From positions 1-64,000 of the forward strand of contig JAAVZC010000013.1 of NCBI GenBank assembly GCA_022791455.1: a stretch of DNA of 64,000 nucleotides. Direction: 5' to 3'. Positions 46,846 through 54,755 of this stretch are shown here, one piece after another. Both the position numbers and the translations under genes were made by a program. Every line of letters starts with the position of its first letter. The first letter of the stretch is position 1. Under the pieces are notes generated by a model that worked only from the letters and a program-made list of their open reading frames with translations, made no database searches and was not told the DNA's origin. Source of the stretch: Eggerthellaceae bacterium. GTDB taxonomy: Bacteria > Actinomycetota > Coriobacteriia > Coriobacteriales > Eggerthellaceae.

Positions 46846-47882
46846 TGAAGCTTCCCGTTGACTTTTCGGCCGTTAAATCGGCCCTCGACAGCACCCAGCA
46901 GTCGGCCGACGAGCCGTTGGCCGTGAGCCTGTACATCGACGAGAACTCGCCGGAGGACATGATCGCCCACGTGCGCAAGGCCTTCTTCAGCACCGATGCG
47001 AAGATCCGCTTCTCTATGGAGTACCTGAGCGCCACGAGCGCTCCCAACAGCGGCGATGACATGGCCTGTATTGTGGCGGGCACGTCTGAAGAGGTGGGCG
47101 CGCTTGCCGAGCGCATCCGCCAGGCGGGGGTGCCGGTGATGGTGGCCACGTCGATGCCGTCGCTGGTGCGCGACCTTTCCGCAGCCACAGGGCATCCCAT
47201 TCCGGTGGGGGACTTGGTGGCTCCCATGACGAAGGCTCCGGATGCGAAGGGCCAAGTGCCCGCTGTGGTTGCTGACGATGATCGCCAGGAGCCCATTGCC
47301 CTGGACGAGCAAGCGATTCGCACGCTCGACGAGCGCATGGGACAGTGGGTCATCACCGCCTGCAGCCAGAAGAAGCTGGCCTTTGCGCTGGCGTTTCCCT
47401 TCGTGCGCCGCCCGCTTGCAACCGAGGCGGTCACCGCTACCTCGCTGCAGAACGCCGGCATCGGCGCCTTCATGTTCATTCCCGGTGCGGACATGCCCAT
47501 CCTCACCCTGAACCAGGTGAAGATGGTGCTGCAAATTGGCGCCGCCTATGGTCAACCTATGACGATGGACCGCCTGAAGGAGATCGCGTTCGTGGTGGCC
47601 GGCGCGTTTGGCTGCCGGGCGCTTGCCCGCCAGGGGGCCGGCTTGGTGCCGGGACTTGGTTGGGCCGTCAAAGGCGCCATCGGTTTCGCCGGTACCGAGG
47701 CCATGGGCCGTGCGGTGATCGAGTACTTCGAGGGCGGCGGAAACATTTCCGGCCTCGCGAACCTAGTCAAGCACGCTGGCGGAGCTGCGGCGAGCGGCGC
47801 CCAGAAGGCCGCTTCCTCTTCCGTGGGAAAGACTGTTGTCGAAAAGGGGTCCCAGGCGCTGGGGCGCATCCTGAAGCTGTAA
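46845..47882 (+). CDS. DUF697-domain protein in the elongasome operon
   Basis: A 345-residue protein whose ATG overlaps the rodA stop by one base. The C-terminal half (~205-300) reads LQNAGIGAFMFIPGADMPILTLNQVKMVLQIGAAYG and GCRALARQGAGLVPGLGWAVKGAIG, hydrophobic helices of the DUF697 (YcjF-like) family. The N-terminal half looks like an alpha/beta domain, possibly nucleotide binding, but no Walker A is visible. DUF697 proteins are membrane-associated, and some are linked to GTPases. The tight coupling with RodA suggests a part in cell-wall elongation. This is inferred from position. Confidence 0.75.
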   Translation: MKLPVDFSAVKSALDSTQQSADEPLAVSLYIDENSPEDMIAHVRKAFFSTDAKIRFSMEYLSATSAPNSGDDMACIVAGTSEEVGALAERIRQAGVPVMVATSMPSLVRDLSAATGHPIPVGDLVAPMTKAPDAKGQVPAVVADDDRQEPIALDEQAIRTLDERMGQWVITACSQKKLAFALAFPFVRRPLATEAVTATSLQNAGIGAFMFIPGADMPILTLNQVKMVLQIGAAYGQPMTMDRLKEIAFVVAGAFGCRALARQGAGLVPGLGWAVKGAIGFAGTEAMGRAVIEYFEGGGNISGLANLVKHAGGAAASGAQKAASSSVGKTVVEKGSQALGRILKL

Positions 47883-47909
47883 TCACGAACCGAAAGAGCA
47901 TAGCAATCT

Positions 47910-49838
47910 ATGGGAAACACCAATCTCTGGCCGCAGATCGAGCCACTGTTGGCGCGCGTTGAGCGCCCTGCCCGCTACTTGAACCACGAGTGGGGCATCA
48001 CCTTGAAGGAAGACACCGATTTCCGGTTCTGCATGGTGTACCCGGACACCTATGAGCTGGGCCAGGCGAACCAGGCAGTGCGCATCCTAGTGAACTGCGT
48101 TAACAATACGGAGCACCTGGCCGCCGAGCGCGCGTTCCTGCCCGCCGTGGACATGATCGCCTGCATGCGCGAAGCGGGCGTGCCGTTGTTCTCGCTCGAG
48201 ACCATGGCCCCGCTTTCCGAATTCGACGCTATTGGCATCACGTTGCCTCACGAACTGGCAGCGACCAACGTGCTGGAGACGCTTGATTTGGCTGGCATCC
48301 CCCTACTTTCGGAAGAGCGCGGTGAAGATGACCCCTTCGTGCTCGCTGGTGGTCCCTGTGCCTACAACCCCGAGCCCTACGCCCCCTTTTTCGATGTGAT
48401 CACCATCGGCGAAGGGGAAGAGGTGACGCCCCAAACGCTTTCCGCCATCCGTGAGATGCGGCGCGAGGGGCTCTCCCGCCGTGAAATTCTGCGGAATCTT
48501 GCCGATATTCCGGGCACCTACGTCCCCTCGCTGTACCGCTGGCGGAGCGAGGAGGAGGCACAGGCGGCCGGGAGCTGGGCAGAGCCGATGGAAGAAGGGT
48601 TGCCGGAAGTCATCACGAAGCGGGTCTTCGCCGGTTTCGCCGAGAGCAACGCGCATGAGCCTTCGGTGGTGCCTTACACCGAAGTGGTGCACGACCGGCT
48701 GAACGTCGAAATTCTGCGCGGCTGCGCCCGCGGCTGCCGTTTCTGCCAGGCGGGCATGATGTACCGACCTGTGCGCGAGCGCAGCGCCGACAACGTGGTG
48801 AACGCCGTGGTGTGCGGTCTTCGGGAAACGGGCTACGACGAAGTTTCCCTCACTTCGCTTTCTTCCACCGACCATTCCCAGATTGCCGAAATTTTGCAGC
48901 GACTGAATAATGAATTCGACGGAAAGGGCGTGCGCATCTCCGTGCCCTCGCAGCGACTCGACTCCTTTGGCGTCGAGATGGCCGATTTGGTGGCGGGCCA
49001 GAAGAAGGGCGGCCTTACCTTCGCGCCCGAAGCGGGCACTCAGCGGCTGCGGGACGTCATCAACAAGAGCGTCACCGAGGAAGATCTGTTCGGCGCTATC
49101 GACGCCGCCTTCTCCGCCGGTTGGCGCCGTTGCAAGCTGTACTTCATGATCGGCCTTCCCACCGAGACTGACGACGATATTAAGGGCATCGCGAGCCTAG
49201 CGCAGCGCGCCTACGACCGCGCGAAGGCGAATGTGCCGCCGGAACAGCGGGGGAGCGTGCGCATGTCCATTTCTGTGGCAGTGTTCGTGCCCAAGGCCCA
49301 GACCCCGTTCCAGTGGGACGGGCAGATTTCGCCGGAAGAGACGCTGCGGCGCATCGGGCTTCTGCGGCGGTCGGTCAAGTACAAGGCGGTCGATGTTCAT
49401 TGGCACGACCCGTCCACGTCGTTTGTCGAAGCGGTTATGAGCCGTGGCGGCCGAGAAGTGGCGGACTGGGTTCTGCTTGCCTGGAAGAAGGGCGCCCGCT
49501 TCGATGCCTGGACGGAGCTCTTCAACCGCCAGGCCTGGGAAGAGGCCGCTGCCGAGCTGGGGCTCGACCCCGAGGCCATCGCACAGGCCACCTACGAGCC
49601 CGGCTACGTGATGCCCTGGGCCCATATTTCCGCTGGTGTTTCCCCGCGCTTTCTGGCGCTTGAGCGCAAGCGCGCCCAGCAAGAGGTGACCACCGCCGAC
49701 TGCACTTACGAGAAATGCACCGGCTGCGGCGCTTGCCAGGCGGTGGGGGCAGACAACGAGCTTGCCACGCCCCGTGTGGCGGCCGGCTCCAATGCCAAGC
49801 CTGCGTCCGACGAGGGAGAGGAGGCTGCTCGTGGCTGA
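47910..49838 (+). CDS. Radical SAM protein of the TIGR03960 family
   Basis: A 642-residue enzyme. The N-terminal B12-binding-like domain holds VYPDTYELGQANQAVRIL (near 34-51) and DAIGITLPHELAATNVLE. The radical SAM domain carries EILRGCARGCRFCQAGMMYRP, with the CxxxCxxC cluster motif (near 270-277), and the C-terminal region contains TYEKCTGCGACQ (near 600-611), a further cysteine cluster. The next gene is the TIGR03936 partner and shares an eight-base overlap. In other bacteria the two are fused or adjacent, and their substrate is unknown. Some related proteins act in RNA modification, which is only a guess here. Confidence 0.9.
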   Translation: MGNTNLWPQIEPLLARVERPARYLNHEWGITLKEDTDFRFCMVYPDTYELGQANQAVRILVNCVNNTEHLAAERAFLPAVDMIACMREAGVPLFSLETMAPLSEFDAIGITLPHELAATNVLETLDLAGIPLLSEERGEDDPFVLAGGPCAYNPEPYAPFFDVITIGEGEEVTPQTLSAIREMRREGLSRREILRNLADIPGTYVPSLYRWRSEEEAQAAGSWAEPMEEGLPEVITKRVFAGFAESNAHEPSVVPYTEVVHDRLNVEILRGCARGCRFCQAGMMYRPVRERSADNVVNAVVCGLRETGYDEVSLTSLSSTDHSQIAEILQRLNNEFDGKGVRISVPSQRLDSFGVEMADLVAGQKKGGLTFAPEAGTQRLRDVINKSVTEEDLFGAIDAAFSAGWRRCKLYFMIGLPTETDDDIKGIASLAQRAYDRAKANVPPEQRGSVRMSISVAVFVPKAQTPFQWDGQISPEETLRRIGLLRRSVKYKAVDVHWHDPSTSFVEAVMSRGGREVADWVLLAWKKGARFDAWTELFNRQAWEEAAAELGLDPEAIAQATYEPGYVMPWAHISAGVSPRFLALERKRAQQEVTTADCTYEKCTGCGACQAVGADNELATPRVAAGSNAKPASDEGEEAARG

Positions 49839-50475
49839 TCCCAGCTTGTTCCGCCTTCGGGTGGTGTTCCAGAAATCCGGCCGCTTGTGCCAGCTCTCGC
49901 ACCTCGAGATTGCCCGCACCCTTGAACGGGTGGTGCGCCGCGCCGATTTGCCCTATGCCATCACTCAAGGATTCTCGCCGCACATGAAGATTTCCTTCGG
50001 GAGCGCCCTGCCGGTAGGGGTAGGGGGAACGCGCGAGTTCTACGACCTGTTCCTCACCCGCTATGTGCGCCCGGCTGAAGCGTTGAGTGCCCTCTCGGCC
50101 GCGAGCCCTGAAGACCTTCAGCCCCTGACCTGCTTTTATGTAGAGGCAAGCGCGCCGGCCGCCTCGGTGGCGTTCCCCTTCAGCACCTACGAGGCCGTAC
50201 TGTCCGGCGAGGGAGCTTCTTTGAATTTCCCCGCCGAGGTGACGGTGGTGCGCAAGAAGAAGGAGAAGGTGCTCGCGGTCGCGGACTATCTGGCCGCTGG
50301 CCCCATCGCGTCCGACAACACGGTTCGCTTTACGCTGGAGGCGAAGCCCACCGGCTCTCTTCGCCCCGACGCGCTGCTGGTCGAATCGCTGAAATCAGCT
50401 CCTGGCCTTGTGCTAACATCCCTCACGAGAATTGATCAGAGGGATGCGGCAGGGCGCTCGGTCTGCCCCGACTAG
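49831..50475 (+). CDS. DUF2344 (TIGR03936) protein, partner of the TIGR03960 radical SAM enzyme
   Basis: GTG 49831 with GAGAGGAGG gives 214 residues, its start eight bases inside the preceding gene. The motif FQKSGRLCQLSHLEIARTLERVVRRADLPYAITQGFSPHMKISFGSALPVGVGG (residues ~10-60) is the hallmark of the family. The C-terminal half has a helical/beta mix without named motifs. No function has been fixed for this family; the radical SAM partner and strict gene order imply they act together. Confidence 0.88.
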   Translation: MADPSLFRLRVVFQKSGRLCQLSHLEIARTLERVVRRADLPYAITQGFSPHMKISFGSALPVGVGGTREFYDLFLTRYVRPAEALSALSAASPEDLQPLTCFYVEASAPAASVAFPFSTYEAVLSGEGASLNFPAEVTVVRKKKEKVLAVADYLAAGPIASDNTVRFTLEAKPTGSLRPDALLVESLKSAPGLVLTSLTRIDQRDAAGRSVCPD

Positions 50476-50506
50476 CCGCTTCCCGTCCACGGAAACGGAG
50501 CGTGCA

Positions 50507-50758
50507 ATGTACGAGTTCACCCCGCGGGGCGTCTGCTCCCGCAAGATCGAGTTCGACCTGGACGGAAATGTGGTGCGTTCGGTGAAGTTCACCGGCGGCT
50601 GCGACGGTAACCTGAAGGCTATCGGCAAGCTGGTGGAAGGCCAGACGGTCGAGCAGGTGGCAGGCCTTTTACGCGGAAACACCTGCGGTCCGCGCCGCAC
50701 TTCGTGCGCCGACCAGCTGGCCATGGCGCTGGAAGGGGCGCTGGCGCAGAATTCCTAG
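50507..50758 (+). CDS. TSCPD-domain protein (TIGR03905)
   Basis: ATG 50507 after AACGGAG gives 83 residues. Motifs TPRGVCSRKIEFDLDG, VKFTGGCDGNLKAIGKLVEG (near 29-48), CGPRRTSCADQLAMAL (near 62-77) match the TSCPD domain, first seen in ribonucleotide reductases. Three or four conserved cysteines may bind metal. As a stand-alone protein it has no proven role. It closes the run of genes starting with mreB. Confidence 0.85.
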   Translation: MYEFTPRGVCSRKIEFDLDGNVVRSVKFTGGCDGNLKAIGKLVEGQTVEQVAGLLRGNTCGPRRTSCADQLAMALEGALAQNS

Positions 50759-50802
50759 CGCACCGCTCGCATATTATTCGACCATTCGACGGGGGTTGGC
50801 GA

Positions 50803-50831
50803 TTGTAAGCCGGCCCCCGAATGTCTAGAAT
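50803..50831 (+). promoter_or_regulatory. Promoter of the acyltransferase module
   Basis: TTGTAA (50803-50808), 17-base spacer, TAGAAT (50826-50831), 55 bases before the GTG start of the MBOAT gene. GTCTAGAATGTAGAC around the -10 is a small inverted repeat. Confidence 0.55.
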
Positions 50832-50885
50832 GTAGACCTATTTGCCATTTGGCCTGGTATTTTATGTAAGGAGGGGAACCGGACC

Positions 50886-52313
50886 GTGGTCTTTTCCAGT
50901 CTCATATTCCTGTTCTTCTTCTTTGCGTTGAACCTGGCCGTGTACTTCACGGTGCCCAAGCGCTTCCGCAACCAGGTGCTGCTTGCCTTCTCGCTCGTCT
51001 TCTACGCATGGGGCGGCCCGAAGTACCTGTTGCTCTTGGTGGGGGAGACCCTCATCAGCTGGTGGTGCGCGCTGTTCATCTCGAAGGCGGAGACGAAATC
51101 CCGCAAGAAGCTGGGCATCGTCATCGAGTGCGTAGCACTGCTGGGGCTTCTGGCCTACTTCAAGTACACGCGCTTCATCTTCGGTAACATTGCGGCCATC
51201 TTCAACGCGCCCGAGATCATACCTGAGATCTTCCTGCCCATCGGCATCTCGTTCTACACCTTCCAGCTGATCTCCTATGTGTGCGACGTTTATCGCGGCC
51301 AGGTGCAGGCGCAGCCCACCTTCTGGAAGTTGCTGCTGTACTCGTCGCTGTTCTACCAGTGCATCGCTGGCCCCATCGTGCGCTATTCCACCGTGGCCGA
51401 CGACATCGATCATCGCAAGGTCACCTCGCTCGACGTGTACGCCGGCATGCGCCGCTTCTGCATCGGTCTGGCGAAGAAGGCGGTGCTTGCGAACTCCTGC
51501 GCCGCGGTGGCCGACACCCTTCTGCCCATGGGCACCGAGGGACTGTTCTTGCAGAACACCGCCGGCTGCTGGCTGGGCATGCTCTTCTTCATGCTTCAGA
51601 TCTACCTTGATTTTTCCGCTTATTCCGATATGGCCATCGGCATGGGCCGCATGGTGGGCTTCCGCTTCCTCGAGAACTTCAACTACCCTTACCAGTGCAC
51701 CTCGATTCAGGATTTCTGGCGCCGCTGGCACATCTCGCTTTCCAGTTTCTTCCGCGACTACGTCTACATTCCGCTTGGCGGCAGCCGCTGCAGCAAGCTG
51801 AAGTACGTGCGTAATATGACGGTGGTCTGGTTCCTTACCGGACTTTGGCACGGCGCCAGCTGGAACTACATTTGCTGGGGCCTGTTCTTCCTCGTGTTCT
51901 TGCTGCTTGAGAAGTTTGTCATTGGCGGATTCTTGAAGCAGCACCGCATCGTGGGACACGTCTACGCGCTTGTGGTGGTGTATTTCGGCTGGGTGCTGTT
52001 CAAGTTCGAGAACTTCGCCGAGCTGGGCTGGGTGCTCTCCTGTATGTTCGGCATGGCCGGCACGGGGCTGTCCGGCCTGGAGGTGCAGACGCTGTTCTTG
52101 CAGAACATCTTCCTGCTGGCCTTCTGCTTGGTGGCCTGCACTGACGTGGGCAAACGGCTTCACGCGCGGCTGGGGAACCTGGCAAAGGGCAATCCTGCCA
52201 TGATGCGACTCTATGGCATCACCGAAGCGCTTACGCCGGTGTTCTGTCTGCTTCTGTCCGTGATCGCGTTGGCAGGGGCCTCCTACAACCCCTTCATCTA
52301 CTTCCAGTTCTAG
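50886..52313 (+). CDS. MBOAT-family O-acyltransferase (AlgI/DltB-like)
   Basis: A 475-residue polytopic membrane protein starting at GTG with AAGGAGGGG upstream. Conserved MBOAT segments appear: PIGISFYTFQLISYVCDVYRG (near 117-137), DFWRRWHISLSSFFRDYVYIPLGG (near 276-299) and WFLTGLWHGASWNYICWG (near 316-333), the histidine in the last being catalytic. Such proteins pass acyl groups through the membrane to an exported sugar polymer. The following DHHW gene supports this. The acceptor may be cell-wall glycan, teichoic acid or exopolysaccharide; no dlt genes are present. Confidence 0.93.
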   Translation: MVFSSLIFLFFFFALNLAVYFTVPKRFRNQVLLAFSLVFYAWGGPKYLLLLVGETLISWWCALFISKAETKSRKKLGIVIECVALLGLLAYFKYTRFIFGNIAAIFNAPEIIPEIFLPIGISFYTFQLISYVCDVYRGQVQAQPTFWKLLLYSSLFYQCIAGPIVRYSTVADDIDHRKVTSLDVYAGMRRFCIGLAKKAVLANSCAAVADTLLPMGTEGLFLQNTAGCWLGMLFFMLQIYLDFSAYSDMAIGMGRMVGFRFLENFNYPYQCTSIQDFWRRWHISLSSFFRDYVYIPLGGSRCSKLKYVRNMTVVWFLTGLWHGASWNYICWGLFFLVFLLLEKFVIGGFLKQHRIVGHVYALVVVYFGWVLFKFENFAELGWVLSCMFGMAGTGLSGLEVQTLFLQNIFLLAFCLVACTDVGKRLHARLGNLAKGNPAMMRLYGITEALTPVFCLLLSVIALAGASYNPFIYFQF

Positions 52314-52328
52314 AAGGGGAGGCACCGA

Positions 52329-53870
52329 ATGCGCGAATACAACCCCAACAGCTTCAACATGGTCACCCAGATCCCCTTGCAGACGAAGGGCCCCACCGTC
52401 ATGCGGCCGGAAGGGGACGAGGGACGTCGCGGACGGCATGCTGCTCCGGCGGCAGAAATGCAGGAAGAGACCACACCGTCTGCCGACAATGGCCCGCGCC
52501 ACGAGGCCGAACCGCCCCAGAAACGCAGCTTCTCCCGTCGCGACGTACGCTTCCTGAAGTCCATGCACACGTGGGGCGTGCGCGCTTTCGGGGCCGTGAT
52601 GGCCGTGGGGTGCGTTGCGGGGTTGCTTGTCTTCGCCCATCCTGCCACCTCGCAACTGGAGGGGCGCGAGCTGACGAAGTTCCCGGAGTTCACCTTGGAT
52701 TCGTTTCTCGACGGTTCGTATCTTGAACAAGTGTCCCTGTGGTACTCGGACACCTTCCCCGGGCGCGATGTACTGGTGAACCTGGGGCAAGACCTGAAGG
52801 GGCTTTACGGCATCCAGCCGGAAACATCGCTTGTGGGCGGCAACGTGCAGGCGGACGAACTGCCGCCGCTCGAGGTCGAGCAGCCCGTCACCGACGAGCA
52901 AGAACCCCAAGTGCCAGAAGAGCCGAAGGAGCGCGAGAAGGTAGAGGTTCCCACCGAGGAGGCCATGGCCGCCGACGTGCAGAAGAACATCATGAGCGGC
53001 CTGTACGTGAAGGACGGCGCCGCCTACAGCATCTACTACTTCAGCCAAGAAGCGGTCGAAAACTACACGGCCGCCATCTCCGCCGCTGCTGACAAGTTGG
53101 CGGGGGTCGCGAACGTCTACTCGGTCATCGTCCCCAACAACTCCGCCGCCCTGCTCGACGAGAGCGTGCTGGAATCCCTCGGCGGCACCGACCAGGCGAA
53201 GGCTATCGACTACTTCAACAGCCTCTACTCGCTGAACGTGCGCACCGTACCCATTCTGGACGCCCTGCGCGATCACCGCAGCGAGTACACCTACTTCCGC
53301 ACCGATCACCACTGGACTGCGCTGGGCGCTTACTACGCCTACCTGGAGTACTGCAAAGCGGCCGACATTCAGCCGGTGGACATTTCGGGCTTGAAGACCA
53401 TGACTTTCGACGGCTTCTTGGGCAGCTTCTACACCGAGCTCAAGAACCCCGCCATGGCCGACAACCCCGATGAGGTCATCGCCTATGTGCCGAAGGGCAC
53501 CAACGACATGGTCTACTGGGACAAAGAGGGCGAAAAGATCGAGGCGCATGTCATCACCGATGTTGAGGGGTGGAACAAGAACTCGCTGTACAGCACCTTC
53601 ATCGCCGGCGACGAGCCCATCTCCATCATCGAGAACCCCACCATTACCGACGGATCATCGGTCCTTGTGGTGAAGGACTCCTTCGGCAATGCCTTCGTGC
53701 CGTTCTTGGCCAACAACTACCAGACGGTTTACGTCATCGACTATCGCTACACCGACACCAACATCGTCGAGTACGTGAAGGAACACAAGATCCAGGACGT
53801 CATCTTCCTCAACAACATCTCGCTTGCGGGCACGTTGACGGTGGCCGCGAAGATCGACTCCATGGTTTAG
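52329..53870 (+). CDS. DHHW-family (AlgX/AlgJ-like) membrane-anchored acyltransferase partner
   Basis: A 513-residue protein, 15 bases after the MBOAT gene. The cytoplasmic N-terminus (~1-80) is polar, one membrane helix (~86-105) follows, then the outer SGNH-like domain. TDHHWT at residues ~325-330 is the family signature, and VVKDSFGNAFVPFL (near 437-450) supplies the Ser block. A long acidic linker with PEEPKEREKVEVP lies around 180-215. The likely role is receiving acyl groups from the MBOAT partner and transferring them to an exported polysaccharide. The catalytic Ser/His/Asp pattern appears present. Confidence 0.88.
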   Translation: MREYNPNSFNMVTQIPLQTKGPTVMRPEGDEGRRGRHAAPAAEMQEETTPSADNGPRHEAEPPQKRSFSRRDVRFLKSMHTWGVRAFGAVMAVGCVAGLLVFAHPATSQLEGRELTKFPEFTLDSFLDGSYLEQVSLWYSDTFPGRDVLVNLGQDLKGLYGIQPETSLVGGNVQADELPPLEVEQPVTDEQEPQVPEEPKEREKVEVPTEEAMAADVQKNIMSGLYVKDGAAYSIYYFSQEAVENYTAAISAAADKLAGVANVYSVIVPNNSAALLDESVLESLGGTDQAKAIDYFNSLYSLNVRTVPILDALRDHRSEYTYFRTDHHWTALGAYYAYLEYCKAADIQPVDISGLKTMTFDGFLGSFYTELKNPAMADNPDEVIAYVPKGTNDMVYWDKEGEKIEAHVITDVEGWNKNSLYSTFIAGDEPISIIENPTITDGSSVLVVKDSFGNAFVPFLANNYQTVYVIDYRYTDTNIVEYVKEHKIQDVIFLNNISLAGTLTVAAKIDSMV

Positions 53871-53900
53871 ATTCTCTCCGCATCGAAACAGTTGGCCAAC

Positions 53901-53922
53901 GGGGAATTATCCGAACTTCCCC
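53901..53922. terminator. Small inverted repeat after the DHHW gene
   Basis: GGGGAA...TTCCCC, six perfect pairs with a ten-base loop, 31 bases after the stop. There is no T-run. It may be a weak terminator or a binding site for the next gene. Confidence 0.3.
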
Positions 53923-53990
53923 GATCTGAAAAACGAGGTCGACGCCCCTCTACACTTGCTTCATCGTAAATCCCGATGAAGGAGGATACC

Positions 53991-54362
53991 ATGGGTGTTC
54001 TGGACGATCTGAAAGAAATGGCCGACAAGGCTGGCGACGCCATCACCGATGCTGCCCACGATTTCGCCGACAAGGCGGGGGACGTGGCCCACGATCTGGC
54101 AGAGAAGGCGGGAGACGCTAAGGACGCCATTGTTGACAAGGCCGGCGATGCCGGTGACGCGATTGCCGACAAGGCCGGCGACATCAAGGACGCCGTAGCC
54201 GACAAGGCCCAGGACGCCAGCGCCGCCATCGCTGACAAAGCAGGGGACATCAAAGACGCCGTGACCAAGAAGGCCGCCGAAGCCCAAGACGCCGTAGCCG
54301 CCAAGGCAGACGACGCCAAAAAGGCCGTAGACGAAGCCGCCAAGAAAGCTGACGACAAGTAG
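53991..54362 (+). CDS. LEA-like 11-mer repeat protein (helical, YtxH-like)
   Basis: ATG 53991 after AAGGAGG gives 123 residues. Nearly the whole chain is repeats of the form DKAGDxxDAIA / DKAGDIKDAVA, eleven residues each, rich in Ala, Lys and Asp and free of Cys, Trp and Pro. The heptad-like spread makes a long amphipathic helix, as in LEA group 3 and YtxH-type stress proteins. It has no signal peptide or membrane helix. Such proteins protect other proteins or membranes under desiccation or stress; that role here is inferred. The lysine-rich tail (AKKADDK) closes it. Confidence 0.75.
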   Translation: MGVLDDLKEMADKAGDAITDAAHDFADKAGDVAHDLAEKAGDAKDAIVDKAGDAGDAIADKAGDIKDAVADKAQDASAAIADKAGDIKDAVTKKAAEAQDAVAAKADDAKKAVDEAAKKADDK

Positions 54363-54398
54363 CGAACATGTCTCTCCGTCAACTTGATGGAACAACCA

Positions 54399-54506
54399 GC
54401 GGGGTGGGGCGGCCCTCACCAAGCGAGTTCCGCACGACGCGAAAGTGCCAGTGGCACTTTCGCCAAAGCAGGACTGTTTGAGCGACTGAGGGTTGCCCCG
54501 CCCCGC
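54399..54506 (+). repeat. 108-nt nested hairpin element
   Basis: Outer arms GCGGGGTGGGGCGGCCCTCA (54399-54418) and TGAGGGTTGCCCCGCCCCGC (54487-54506) pair over all 20 positions in plus-strand RNA if three G-U pairs are allowed. Inside, GCGAAAGTGCC (54439-54449) and GGCACTTTCGC (54453-54463) form a perfect second hairpin with an AGT loop. It lies between the LEA-like gene and tRNA-Asp and does not code. The rest of the gap is unassigned. Confidence 0.75.
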
Positions 54507-54575
54507 CGCCCCGCGATAATTTCCAACGACAATTTCAGCGAAATACCGTTCGCCAAAACTTTTGAAAATTAGGGC

Positions 54576-54604
54576 TTGTGTTCGTTTTTGCTTATGCGTA
54601 TACT
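54576..54604 (+). promoter_or_regulatory. Promoter of tRNA-Asp
   Basis: TTGTGT (54576-54581), 17-base spacer, TATACT (54599-54604), 21 bases before the tRNA start. Confidence 0.75.
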
Positions 54605-54624
54605 AAGCAAGCTGTCAAACGCAC

Positions 54625-54701
<77 letters not shown>

Positions 54702-54711
54702 CTAGCAATTA

Positions 54712-54739
54712 GAGAGAGCTCCGAAAGGGGCTCTCTTTC
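54712..54739 (+). terminator. Terminator between tRNA-Asp and the ABC-F gene
   Basis: AGAGAGC-TCC and GG-GCTCTCT form a stem closed by a GAAA loop, followed by TTTCT. It ends 16 bases before the ABC-F start codon, leaving no room for another promoter. Confidence 0.75.
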
Positions 54740-54755
54740 TGTATAAGGAACCGAA

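Noticed and set aside
54384-54572. ORF 54384-54572
   Set aside because: Lies across the nested hairpin element and has no ribosome binding site or family pattern.
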